The translations under genes and the position numbers were made by a program. From Polyangiaceae bacterium UTPRO1 (GTDB taxonomy: Bacteria > Desulfobacterota > Binatia > UTPRO1): a stretch of DNA of 64,000 nt. Positions 42,989 to 51,520 of this stretch are shown here, piece after piece. The stretch lies in contig MWST01000018.1 in assembly GCA_002050235.1 (NCBI GenBank), positions 248,001 through 312,000 on the forward strand, given 5' to 3'. The notes under the pieces were generated by a model. The model had not been told where the DNA came from, ran no database searches, and saw only the letters and a program-made list of their open reading frames with translations. Positions within the stretch are counted from its first letter, which is position 1. The number at the start of each line of letters is the position of its first letter.

Positions 42989-43393
42989 ATGCAAGCACGA
43001 AGCAAGAAGTCAGAGGGTGGCACCAGTGCGGGGCTGTTCGAGCCAGATATCCTGCTGCCAAATCAGTACTTTGCAGCGTTTCGACGCGGGCGAGCCGTAG
43101 AGGGCGAGCGGCGCCTCATGCTCGCAGTTCTGGAAGACGCGGTCGATAGCTACAGAAAACATGCGGCGGCGTGCGATCCACGCGAGCAGGCATGCTTCCT
43201 CGAGGCCAAGGAGTGGTTCTCTTCGAATGACCGCTCGTGGTTGTTCGCTTTCGAGAACATCTGTGACGTCTTGGAAATGAACGCTGATTATCTGCGTTCC
43301 GGCCTCGATCGCTGGCGTCGTGCCGTAGCAGTTCGGATGGCGCAGCAGAGTGAGCCGCACTACGCAGACGCTTTGCAGAACGCCACTGCATGA
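42989..43393 (+). CDS. Small conserved protein, paralogue B (downstream of gshA)
   Basis: A 134-aa paralogue of the 40.66-kb protein; residues 18-109 carry the shared core (EPDILLPNQYF, RLMLAVLEDA, FENICDVLEMNADYLRSGLDRW). The C-terminal tail differs and is not basic in the same way. A perfect 17-bp palindrome sits upstream of the start, so it could be autoregulated. The AAGGGGG upstream of the ATG is a plausible ribosome-binding site. It is followed by a strong inverted repeat shared with the convergent L,D-transpeptidase gene. Function is unknown. Confidence 0.78.
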   Translation: MQARSKKSEGGTSAGLFEPDILLPNQYFAAFRRGRAVEGERRLMLAVLEDAVDSYRKHAAACDPREQACFLEAKEWFSSNDRSWLFAFENICDVLEMNADYLRSGLDRWRRAVAVRMAQQSEPHYADALQNATA

Positions 43394-43402
43394 GGTGGCG
43401 AC

Positions 43403-43431
43403 CGGCCGAGCCTACCAAGTAGGCTCGGCCG
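43403..43431. terminator. 13-bp perfect hairpin at convergent gene ends
   Basis: CGGCCGAGCCTAC pairs with GTAGGCTCGGCCG across a CAA loop. It covers the stop codon and last codons of the L,D-transpeptidase gene. A U-tract is lacking on both strands. Confidence 0.6.
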
Positions 43432-44410
43432 TTATCGGCCCTCCCCGGTACGATACCGACATAGGGATGCCGGTTTGCTCGCGGATCGCGCGGCGCAGAC
43501 GTTCTGGATCGACAAGATCGATCCAGCCGCGACGTGCGATGATCTGGTTCGCTTCGTCTACGAGGTTTCCTCGCAGACCGTAGATGTCGGGGTGAGCTTC
43601 GACGAAGATCTCGCCGTTACGACTGCCGACCTTTACGGGTTGATAGAGGAACTCTCCCGGACTTCCGACCTGCACCTCGTGAAAGAGGATCGTGATGTCC
43701 TCGTTGTAAAGTCGGATGCACCCGTGGCTTACCTGCATACCGACCCCCCAGGGCATGTTCGATCCGTGGAGAGCGTAGAGCGGCAAGGTCAGCTCGAGGC
43801 GGTAGTGACCGAGCGGGTTTTCGGGATCGCCGCCCGCTATGAAGGTCCGAGGGTCGTTGCGTTCGCGGATATGCTCAGCACGAATCGATTCTGGGATGAT
43901 CCACGTGGGGTTCTCGGTCTTACCGCGTATCTTGAAGCTTCCTTCCGGTGTTCGCCAATCATCGCGACCGAGTCCTACCGGGTAGGTGACCAGCGTCCCC
44001 CCGCGAAAGTGGTACAGTCGCATTTCAGGAATATTTACGATGACGCCTGTCGGACGTGCGTCGGGCAATACGAATTCGGTAGGGATCACCAGCACTTCTT
44101 TCGGCGAGGGCATCCACGGATCCACGCCGGGATTAGCGGAGATCATCTCATTGTACCCGAGATCGAAATGGCGACCTACGTCCAGCAGCGTGTCCCCCTC
44201 CTCGACGACATAGGTCTCTAGGGATCCGACTATGCTGGTTCCACCTGATCCCGGCGAACCGCTCACCGGATAGCGAGTCGGAATACGCGTGGCGAAGTCT
44301 TCCTCGCTCCACCTGGATGCGTGCGCTAACGTCGCCATACATACGAGCTGCGCAGTGAGCCACAAGCTAAGTCCAGTCCAGGATCGACGCTTCATAACCT
44401 GAGTCCACAT
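43412..44410 (-). CDS. L,D-transpeptidase with LysM domain (ErfK/YbiS type)
   Basis: A 332-aa periplasmic enzyme. An N-terminal signal region (LSLWLTAQLVCMATLAHASR) is followed by a LysM motif around 65-110 (YVVEEGDTLLDVGRHFDLGY) and the YkuD catalytic domain. The catalytic motif SHGCIRLYNED contains the active Cys, and HGSNMPWGVGMQVSHGC is as in ErfK/YbiS. It forms 3-3 cross-links or attaches lipoproteins to peptidoglycan. ATG 44410 has GGGAG 7 nt upstream; a further ATG at 44395 is possible. It is divergent from the D,D-carboxypeptidase gene. Confidence 0.93.
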   Translation of the reverse strand: MWTQVMKRRSWTGLSLWLTAQLVCMATLAHASRWSEEDFATRIPTRYPVSGSPGSGGTSIVGSLETYVVEEGDTLLDVGRHFDLGYNEMISANPGVDPWMPSPKEVLVIPTEFVLPDARPTGVIVNIPEMRLYHFRGGTLVTYPVGLGRDDWRTPEGSFKIRGKTENPTWIIPESIRAEHIRERNDPRTFIAGGDPENPLGHYRLELTLPLYALHGSNMPWGVGMQVSHGCIRLYNEDITILFHEVQVGSPGEFLYQPVKVGSRNGEIFVEAHPDIYGLRGNLVDEANQIIARRGWIDLVDPERLRRAIREQTGIPMSVSYRGGPITAEPTW

Positions 44411-44581
44411 TCTCCGACTCCCACGTTTCCGAGAAGACGCTCTCACGACTCGCCCGACGACTCATCGTCAGTCACTTGTTGCGCGCGTACTCTGGAGCAA
44501 GGAGTCTTTCTTGTCGAGATGGAACGCCGTGTGAAATACTGTCCGGGTCGGTCATTCGCGAAGTAGGTCGGGAGGCGAGCG

Positions 44582-45742
44582 ATGCAAACCGGTAGGTGGC
44601 GTGTGTGGATGGTGGCGGTGACGACGGTGCTCGTGCAGGCACGACCAGGCGTGTTGTCGGCGGCAGACGGACCGAGTCTGTCGGCCAAGTCTGCGATCAT
44701 CGTCGATGCCCGTAGCGGAAGTGTAATCTGGGCGCAGAATCCGGACGAGCAGCTTCCTCCGGCGAGCACGACCAAGGTGATGACGGCAATCCTGGCGCTA
44801 GAGAGCGGACGGCTGCGAGACCAGGTCGAAGCGAGCCCGGAGGCGTGCATGGTGGCGCCGAGCAAGGTGAACCTTCGTCCCGGGCAGCGTCTTATTCTCG
44901 AGGACCTCGTCTATGCGATCCTCTTGAACTCGGCGAACGATGCGAGCATCGCAATCGCCGAGCATCTAGCACCTTCTGTCGAGGCGTTCGGAGAGCGCAT
45001 GACGGCGCGCGCCAAACTCCTCGGAGCCACACGAACCCGGTTCGCGAATCCACATGGACTCACGCAGGATGGCCACTATTCTACGGTTCGCGACCTGGCG
45101 ACGATCTTCCGCTACGCGCTCGCGGTACCGAAGTTCCGGGAGATCATCGGGACGAAAGCGGTCGTGGTCGGAGTCGAGAACAGCACCCGCCGCATAGCGC
45201 TTCGGAGCCACAACCGATTGCTAGAGAACTACCGGATCCCCGTGATCGGCAAGACCGGGTATACGCTTGCAGCGAAGAAATGCTTCGTCGGTTCCGGTCG
45301 CTACGGCGAGCGCGAAGTCATCGTCGCGCTCATGGGGTCGCAGGACCTCTGGGGCGATACGCGCCGATTGCTGGAGTTCGGGTTTGGGGACGATCTGCCT
45401 CCCGAATCCGATCGGTTGAGGAAGAAGCAGCATGCAGGCAATCGGGCACCGCAGGGTGCGCGCCCGGCAGCCACGGTGGGTGGCAAAGCGCAGCGCGCTC
45501 CTCAGTATGCCATTCATGTTGGAACATTCGACCGCAAGGATCGCGCCGAACGCCTGGGTCGCGCGCTCGGCCGACGGGGCTTCGACGTCTCGGTCGATCG
45601 CCTGGCCGCCGGGCGGGGGCAGCAGCGCCGTATCAGGTATCGCGTCGAGGTGGGGCCCTACCAGAATCGTGGTCAGGCGGAATCTGCAGCTCGCACCATG
45701 GCGTCGCAGGTCGACTTGCCGACGCGCATCGTGCAGCGGTGA
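44582..45742 (+). CDS. D-alanyl-D-alanine carboxypeptidase (S11) with C-terminal SPOR domain
   Basis: A 386-aa low-molecular-weight penicillin-binding protein. A signal peptide covers about 1-28. Catalytic motifs: S62-T-T-K65, S117-A-N119 and K224-T-G226. The C-terminal third has a basic linker and a SPOR domain (about 311-385, YAIHVGTFDRKDRAERLGRA), which would target the enzyme to division-site glycans. It removes terminal D-Ala from peptidoglycan stems. GGGAGG precedes the ATG. A pair with the divergent L,D-transpeptidase is sensible, because that enzyme uses tetrapeptide donors. Confidence 0.93.
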   Translation: MQTGRWRVWMVAVTTVLVQARPGVLSAADGPSLSAKSAIIVDARSGSVIWAQNPDEQLPPASTTKVMTAILALESGRLRDQVEASPEACMVAPSKVNLRPGQRLILEDLVYAILLNSANDASIAIAEHLAPSVEAFGERMTARAKLLGATRTRFANPHGLTQDGHYSTVRDLATIFRYALAVPKFREIIGTKAVVVGVENSTRRIALRSHNRLLENYRIPVIGKTGYTLAAKKCFVGSGRYGEREVIVALMGSQDLWGDTRRLLEFGFGDDLPPESDRLRKKQHAGNRAPQGARPAATVGGKAQRAPQYAIHVGTFDRKDRAERLGRALGRRGFDVSVDRLAAGRGQQRRIRYRVEVGPYQNRGQAESAARTMASQVDLPTRIVQR

Positions 45743-45746
45743 AGCC

Positions 45747-46394
45747 TCACGGAATCCCTAGAAGGTCGGGAAGTTCGCGCAAGTCTGCGATCGTGTAGGC
45801 GGCGTTGCTACGTCGTCCGACGCCGACGTACGGAACACTGCTGGCTGCGGCAGCTTCGTAGTCGGTTGCGGTGTCGCCAACATAGACTGCGGCAGCTGCC
45901 GGAACGCTCGTCCGATCGAGGCTCGCCAATAAGAGGTCGGGTGCAGGTTTGGGGTGCGGCACGTCAAGCACCCCGAGCCATGACGACAAGAATCGGTCGA
46001 GGCCGAAGTGCCGGACCACGCCTTCGACCGTCCGACCCCGGTTGGTCGCCATCGCCAATCGACAATGTCGTCCGAGTCGGGCCAAAGTAGAGTCGAGTTC
46101 CGGCACGGGCTGCATTAGAGCGTAGAACGGGTCGTAGTTCGCCTGTGCCGCCGCCGCCTTGGCGCGTGCGTGCGCAGTTTCATCCCCGGCAAAGAGATGC
46201 GCCCAGAGCTGCGGACCGGCCATTCGATGACAAAGCTCGCGGCCGACCTCGTCGAGCGGCGGATGTCCGAGAGTCTTCAGGATCGAGTCGTAGAACGCGA
46301 CGTTCGCGTCGAACGAGTCGAACAGGACACCGTCACAATCGAGCATGATGAGTCGGAGCGCCCGTCCACGCGGCAGCGTGTAGTTCGTATTCAT
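45747..46394 (-). CDS. HAD-superfamily hydrolase (PGP-like phosphatase)
   Basis: A 215-aa HAD phosphatase. Motif I is D19-x-D21 (LIMLDCDGVLFDSFDANVAF), motif II ATNRG, motif III K in PHPKPAPD, and motif IV GDTATDYEAA. The cap is the small helical type of phosphoglycolate-phosphatase-like proteins. ATG 46394 overlaps the FGGY kinase stop as ATGA, so it belongs to the glycerolipid-like cluster. It could dephosphorylate a small sugar or polyol phosphate of that pathway. Confidence 0.85.
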   Translation of the reverse strand: MNTNYTLPRGRALRLIMLDCDGVLFDSFDANVAFYDSILKTLGHPPLDEVGRELCHRMAGPQLWAHLFAGDETAHARAKAAAAQANYDPFYALMQPVPELDSTLARLGRHCRLAMATNRGRTVEGVVRHFGLDRFLSSWLGVLDVPHPKPAPDLLLASLDRTSVPAAAAVYVGDTATDYEAAAASSVPYVGVGRRSNAAYTIADLRELPDLLGIP

Positions 46395-47851
46395 GATGAG
46401 CGGCGAGCGATGTCTACGATGCTCTTCCACCGCGCCATACGCTCTGCGCGCTGGTCGGCACCCCATCGGGGTTCGAACGATCTGTCCCGCCGCCACATAC
46501 GTCCGAGTTCGGCGACGTCACGCCAGAAACCGGTCGCCAGTCCCGCGAGATAGGCGGCTCCGAGGCACGCAGCGTCGAACACGACAGGACGCTCGATCGA
46601 AACCCCGGTGACGTCGGCTTGGCATTGCATGAGAAAGTCATTCCGTGCCGCACCGCCGTCAGCACGGATGACATCGAGGTGGGGATTCGGAGCATCTGCA
46701 CGCAATGCCTCGATCACCTCGCCGCAACGAAACGCGATGCCCTCGAGCACTGCTCGGACGACTTGTGCTCGACCACTAGCGCGCGAGAGTCCACCGATCA
46801 CCGCGCGCGCCCCGGGATCCAGATACGGTGTGCCGAGGCCTTGAAAAGCGGGAACGCACCACACCCCGCCGCTGTCCGGGATGGTGGTGGCGATAGTTTG
46901 TGACTCGGCGACGTCGGATAGGATGCCGAGGCCGTCGCGTAGCCACTGCATGGCGGCACCGACGGTTACCGCGCTTCCTTCCAGACAATACGAGCGCACA
47001 TCGTCGAGTCTCCACAGTACGAGCGGAAAGCAGCCGTTCGGTGAAAGCCGTATGGACGGTCCGACGTTCAGATCCATCATTGCGGCCGTTCCGTAGGTAA
47101 TCTTCATGGTCCCTGGCTGGACGCGCAGCTGCCCGAACATGGCCGCCTGCTGATCGCCGGCGCGCGCTGCGAGAGGAATTGCAGCACCGAAGAGCGCTTT
47201 GACCGTCGCTCCCGTTATCGCACTCGTCGGTACGATCTCGGGAAACCCCGCCTGCGGCAAATGCAGGCTCTCGAGCAGGGCTGCGTCCCACTCGCCGGTC
47301 AAAAAATCATACACTCCGGTGCAGGAGGCGTTCGAGTCGTCGGTAACGTAGGAGGCTCCGCCCGACAACTGCCACGTAAGCCAAGTGTCGATCGTGCCGA
47401 AACGAAGCCGCCCTGCTTCCGCACGCGTGCGTGCACCCGGGACGTTGTCGAGCACCCAGGCGAACTTCGACGCTGATTGCAGCGGGCTCAGGATGTACCC
47501 GCGTCGCCCGAGCTGCTCGCAGATCGCTACCGTACGGAGATCCTGCCAGCCGATGGCCGGGTAGATAGGCTGCCCCGTATCGGCGTCCCAGACCAATGCC
47601 GACGCGCGTTGATTGCAGATGCCGAGCCCTGCGACGGATGTTGCCGGGATGCACGCGCGTTCCAGTGCGGCGCGGGCCACCTGGAGCGAGCGGTCCCAGA
47701 GTTCTAGCGGATCGTGCTCGACCCAGCTCGGACGCGGGCAAAGGGTAGAGATCTCCGAATACGCGGTCGCAAGCTCTCGGCCTTCGTGATCGAAGACGTA
47801 AGCGCGAACTCCGCTCCCGCCTTCGTCCATAGCGAGGATGTGCGAACTCAA
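46391..47851 (-). CDS. FGGY-family kinase, glycerol-kinase-like with altered substrate site
   Basis: A 486-aa sugar/polyol kinase. Overall alignment to GlpK is good: ILAMDEGGSGVRAYVFDHEG, WVEHDPLELW, GTIDTWLTWQLSGG, GDQQAAMFGQL and ITYGTAAMMDLN. The GlpK glycerol contacts are partly lost, however. NQRE of GlpK is NQRA here, and the Tyr of DPYFSGTK is Leu (SPLQSASK). The Asp of GDQQ is kept. The substrate is therefore probably not glycerol itself. The start is TTG 47851, overlapping the upstream gene stop as TTGA. Confidence 0.85.
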   Translation of the reverse strand: MSSHILAMDEGGSGVRAYVFDHEGRELATAYSEISTLCPRPSWVEHDPLELWDRSLQVARAALERACIPATSVAGLGICNQRASALVWDADTGQPIYPAIGWQDLRTVAICEQLGRRGYILSPLQSASKFAWVLDNVPGARTRAEAGRLRFGTIDTWLTWQLSGGASYVTDDSNASCTGVYDFLTGEWDAALLESLHLPQAGFPEIVPTSAITGATVKALFGAAIPLAARAGDQQAAMFGQLRVQPGTMKITYGTAAMMDLNVGPSIRLSPNGCFPLVLWRLDDVRSYCLEGSAVTVGAAMQWLRDGLGILSDVAESQTIATTIPDSGGVWCVPAFQGLGTPYLDPGARAVIGGLSRASGRAQVVRAVLEGIAFRCGEVIEALRADAPNPHLDVIRADGGAARNDFLMQCQADVTGVSIERPVVFDAACLGAAYLAGLATGFWRDVAELGRMWRRDRSFEPRWGADQRAERMARWKSIVDIARRSS

Positions 47852-49272
47852 GATCGGTTGCTTGCGGGTTCGGGGAGCAGCGCGCCCGGGTTCATTATGC
47901 CGAAGGGATCCATGGCGTGACGAATCTTCGCCAGTAGCGGGTACGCAGACCCAAGCTCGCGCGCGAGCCACTCCCGCCGTACCCTACCGATGCCGTGATG
48001 ATGCGCGATCGTTCCGCCGGCGGCGAGCGTCGCCTCCATCGCAGCGTTCCAGATGCGAAAATACAGGCCTTCGAGATCCTCCGGTCGATCGGGTCGTCCG
48101 GCGAAAGTGAAATAGATGTTGGTTCCGGTCGCATAGCTGTGCGAGCTGTGTCCCGACGCGACCATGATTCCGGGAACGGCACGCATCCCCTCGAGCACTC
48201 CAGCGTATAACCGGTCGATCTGGTTCCACGTCGACGCGACCTCGATCGTATCTACGACCATGCCCTGATCGAGGAAATACTCGAAACCGGGAACCGCGTT
48301 ACGATGGTGCAACCAGCTGTCTACCGGTTCGGTGCCGACGTGTCGGCCGCCGCACGCGCTGGCGATGGCGATCGTGCCCTCGATCTCCACCCGGGTGAGT
48401 TCGGACACACCTTCCGTCAGGACCAAGAGGAGACTCTCACCATCTCGGGCGGCGCCGGCGAACGATCGGCCCGTTTCGATCTCGTCGTAGAGTCGCAGCA
48501 CGGCCGGTCGCCAGCCGGCCCGCATTACGCGGCGCAAGCTTTCCAGTCCCGCACTCATCGACGGAAACGCGATTGCTGCCTTCTCCGTGGACGCTGCCAG
48601 CGGATGAATTTGGTACGTGAGCTCGGTCAAGATACCGGTAGTTCCTTCGGCGCCGAGGAAAAGATGGCGCAGATCTTGACCAGTCGCAGCGCGCGGTACG
48701 GGGCGCGTGCGGACGACGTCACCGTCCGGCAGCACGGCCTCGAAGGCTATCAACATATCCTCTATGTTGCCGTACTTGGTCGAGAACTGTCCCGCGGCTC
48801 GTGTCGCTACCCAGCCACCGACCGACGACAGTGCGATCGACTGGGGGAAGTGTCCCATCGAGTACCCGGCTTCGTTCAAGGCCTTCTCGAACTCCGAGCC
48901 GAGGAGCCCCGGCTCTACGGTTGCGAGGAGAGCCGTTTCGTCGATTCGCTTCAATGCACGCATTGTTCCGAGATCGACTACTATGGAGTGCTCCGGCGCC
49001 AGAACGGCGCCGCAGACACCGGAGCCTGCTCCGAACGGCACGACCGCTATGCGTTCACGGGTGGCGTATCGCAACACGGTACTCACGTCCGCGGTCGTCG
49101 TCGGCCGGATGACGCAGGCGGGATTCGGTGTGGGCGCGCGCTGCAGGCTCCGCCATACCGAGATGACCCAGGTGTCGCGGCGCGCGCGCGCGAGGACTGC
49201 CGGATCGTCGATGACACACGCCGGATCGAGAATATCGCGGAGGTCGTTGCGGATGCGTTCGGAAGCGGGCAT
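47848..49272 (-). CDS. FAD-linked oxidase, alkyl-dihydroxyacetonephosphate synthase-like
   Basis: A 474-aa VAO/PCMH-type flavoprotein. The FAD-binding segment VPFGAGSGVCGAVLA is present, and the C-terminal HHHGIGRVRREWLARELG matches the HHHG motif of alkyl-DHAP synthase (AGPS). YATGTNIYFTFAG also resembles AGPS. AGPS swaps the acyl of acyl-DHAP for a fatty alcohol to make ether lipids. The lactate/glycolate oxidase family is the alternative. AAGGAG precedes the ATG. It lies between a GlpD-type dehydrogenase and the FGGY kinase, which supports a glycerol-phosphate substrate. Confidence 0.82.
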   Translation of the reverse strand: MPASERIRNDLRDILDPACVIDDPAVLARARRDTWVISVWRSLQRAPTPNPACVIRPTTTADVSTVLRYATRERIAVVPFGAGSGVCGAVLAPEHSIVVDLGTMRALKRIDETALLATVEPGLLGSEFEKALNEAGYSMGHFPQSIALSSVGGWVATRAAGQFSTKYGNIEDMLIAFEAVLPDGDVVRTRPVPRAATGQDLRHLFLGAEGTTGILTELTYQIHPLAASTEKAAIAFPSMSAGLESLRRVMRAGWRPAVLRLYDEIETGRSFAGAARDGESLLLVLTEGVSELTRVEIEGTIAIASACGGRHVGTEPVDSWLHHRNAVPGFEYFLDQGMVVDTIEVASTWNQIDRLYAGVLEGMRAVPGIMVASGHSSHSYATGTNIYFTFAGRPDRPEDLEGLYFRIWNAAMEATLAAGGTIAHHHGIGRVRREWLARELGSAYPLLAKIRHAMDPFGIMNPGALLPEPASNRS

Positions 49273-49288
49273 CGATCGATTCTCCTTG

Positions 49289-50941
49289 TCAGATGGTGAG
49301 GTTCCGCCAGGCGAGGCGCGCGTCGCATCGGCGCGTGAAATCGGCTACCTCGCGGCGGATGCGACGCTCGTCCCAGCCGAGGTCGCGTGCCACGAGCGCA
49401 GCCACAGCGGGGGCCGCGGCGCGCGCAGTGTCGGTTGCGAAATACGACAAGCGCGTCCGGCGTTCGAGGACATCGACGAGGGTGAGCGCCATCTCGTGGC
49501 GTACGGCGTACCTAACCTCGGCGGCGGTCAAAGGCACAGCCGCGGTGACCGGCGACCATGGATCCGGCCCCGTCGCGGTCGCCACGACGTCGAGCGCGTC
49601 GCCGCCGTAGGTGGCGATCAAGCGGGTCGCCGTTTCGGCGGAGAGCGCGCCGAGCGCGGCGCGTACCTGCGGCAGCGTCGCAAACGACTCGAGGTCGTGC
49701 GCACCCCGAAGATCGCCGCCCGGCAATGCCTCCTCTGCACTTCGCGAAGCGACGAGATCACGGCCGACGAGAGGGGCTACGGCTGACACGACCCTTTCCG
49801 CCATGCGTCGATATGCCGTGAGCTTGCCGCCGGCGATAGTCACCATCCCCGTAGCGCTCACGGCGATCTCATCCTTGCGCGAAATCTCCGACGGCTTCTT
49901 GCCGGGCTCCTGGACGAGCGGACGCAAACCAGCCCAGGCACCGATCGCGCGCTCGGACGTCGCGGTGATACCGTGAAAGGTGCGCTGGAGAGCATCCTGT
50001 AAGTACGCGACGTCATCGGCGGTGATCGGCGGTTCGTCGAGGGCCCCGACGTAATCGGTGTCCGTAGTGCCGACGTAGACGTGCTCTCGACGCGGCACGA
50101 CGAAGACGGGCCGGCCGTCGCGCGCTCTCATCACCACGCAGTGGCGTGCCGGTAGATCGGAGGTGCGGAACACGACGTGGATGCCTTTCGTGAGGTGGAG
50201 GCGCGGTGCATCCTCCGGTTGATCGAGGCGCCGGACGTCGTCTACCCATGGTCCAGCCGCGTTGACGACAGTGCGTGTTCGAACGGGAATCGTCGCGCCA
50301 CTCTCTTCGTCCCGGACCTCGACGATGCGCGGCGCACCGGCTAGCCCGAGGCGAGTCACGGTCACGTAGTTGGCGACGACGGCCCCGGCATGATGTGCCG
50401 ACTTCAGCGTATCGAGCACCAGTCGCGCGTCATCGGTCTGGTACTCGGGGTAGCGAATCGCACCCTGGAGTCGTTCGGTCGCTAGATGTGGTTCGGCGGC
50501 GAGCGCGTCGCCGCGGTCGAGCACTTCGTGTCGCTCCGCTGCCGCGACCCCGGCAAGCTTTTCATAGAGGGCGAGGCCGACGCGTAGCTTGTAGAGTCCG
50601 GCGCTCGTCCGTCCGTAGACCGGTAGGAGCATGGAGGCGACTGCCGTTCGGTGCGGAGCGATGCGCCGGAGGGATTTTCGCTCCGTGGCGGCCTCGCGCA
50701 CCAGTCCGATTTCGCCCTGCTCGAGGTAGCGGAGCCCGCCGTGAATCAGTTTCGACGACCGGCTGCTGGTTCCCGAGGCGAAGTCACGTGCTTCGACGAG
50801 CGCGACGCCGAGACCGCGAAGCGCGGCCTCACGCGCGACGCCGGCGCCGGTGATACCGCCGCCGACGACGAGCACGTCGAAGATCTCGTCCGCAAGGCGG
50901 TCGAGGTTGCGTACGCGGCAAGTCGGATCGAAGCCTGACAT
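49289..50941 (-). CDS. glpD: Glycerol-3-phosphate dehydrogenase (FAD, GlpD type)
   Basis: A 550-aa membrane-associated flavoenzyme oxidising glycerol-3-phosphate to DHAP. The FAD motif VVGGGITGAGVAREAALRGL, the substrate-side SSKLIHGGLRYLE, GTTDTDYVGALDEPPIT and AGGKLTAYRRMAE are all GlpD signatures. The C-terminal domain (AVRHEMALTLVDVLERRTRL) is complete. It is 6 bp downstream of the zincin-like gene and 16 bp upstream of the AGPS-like gene. Confidence 0.93.
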   Translation of the reverse strand: MSGFDPTCRVRNLDRLADEIFDVLVVGGGITGAGVAREAALRGLGVALVEARDFASGTSSRSSKLIHGGLRYLEQGEIGLVREAATERKSLRRIAPHRTAVASMLLPVYGRTSAGLYKLRVGLALYEKLAGVAAAERHEVLDRGDALAAEPHLATERLQGAIRYPEYQTDDARLVLDTLKSAHHAGAVVANYVTVTRLGLAGAPRIVEVRDEESGATIPVRTRTVVNAAGPWVDDVRRLDQPEDAPRLHLTKGIHVVFRTSDLPARHCVVMRARDGRPVFVVPRREHVYVGTTDTDYVGALDEPPITADDVAYLQDALQRTFHGITATSERAIGAWAGLRPLVQEPGKKPSEISRKDEIAVSATGMVTIAGGKLTAYRRMAERVVSAVAPLVGRDLVASRSAEEALPGGDLRGAHDLESFATLPQVRAALGALSAETATRLIATYGGDALDVVATATGPDPWSPVTAAVPLTAAEVRYAVRHEMALTLVDVLERRTRLSYFATDTARAAAPAVAALVARDLGWDERRIRREVADFTRRCDARLAWRNLTI

Positions 50942-50947
50942 GAGGCT

Positions 50948-51325
50948 TCAATAGCCCCACTCGTCGAGGTCGTCGTCGCCGATGCCGAAGAAATGCGCTA
51001 CTTCGTGGAGAACGGTCGTGCGGATTTCGTCGCGTACCTCGGCGATCGATGTGCAGGACTCGATGATCGGAAGGTAGAAGATCGAGATCTTGTCGGGCAG
51101 TGCAGCGTAATCGTGCCCGCGTTCGTGCAGGGGAACGCCTTCGTAGAGCCCGAAGAGCGTGTCCTGCTGTGGATCGAGTCCCACACCGCGGATCTGGGCA
51201 GCGGTGGGCTCGTCTTCGACTACGACCTCGACGTTCTCGATGCGCGAAGCGATATCGCGCGGGAGTGTAGCGAGAACCTCGGTCACGAGTTGGCGGAATT
51301 CCTTTCGCGTCATGGCGGGCTTCAT
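50948..51325 (-). CDS. Zincin-like metallopeptidase family protein (PF06262 type)
   Basis: A 125-aa protein of the small metallopeptidase family. The metal motif is HEVAHFFGIGDDDLDEWGY, i.e. HExxHxxGxxD, at the C-terminus, as usual in this family. The N-terminus (MTRKEFRQLVTEVLATLPRD) is also typical. The physiological substrate is unknown. ATG 51325 (or 51313) is used; the frame remains open far upstream, but that stretch is antisense to the SDR gene. It lies directly before glpD on the same strand. Confidence 0.85.
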   Translation of the reverse strand: MKPAMTRKEFRQLVTEVLATLPRDIASRIENVEVVVEDEPTAAQIRGVGLDPQQDTLFGLYEGVPLHERGHDYAALPDKISIFYLPIIESCTSIAEVRDEIRTTVLHEVAHFFGIGDDDLDEWGY

Positions 51326-51520
51326 GGCGCCGAGGGTGCGGCGCTCATGAGATGCTGCGGCGCCCACAGAGCGCGCATCGGCGGAACCGTGCCATACGCG
51401 GTTTTGCATGACAAGGATGAGCCACGGCAGCTTGACAACCTGAGGGTCGTGGTGCACACGAGGCCCACTCGAAATCCCACCAAAGTCGTTCCCGGGGCGA
51501 TCCCCAAGGAGGTATTCTCG

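Noticed and set aside
51433..51438. TTGACA as a -35 element for the SDR gene
   Set aside because: No -10-like hexamer lies at 16-18 nt spacing, so a single hexamer match is not enough.
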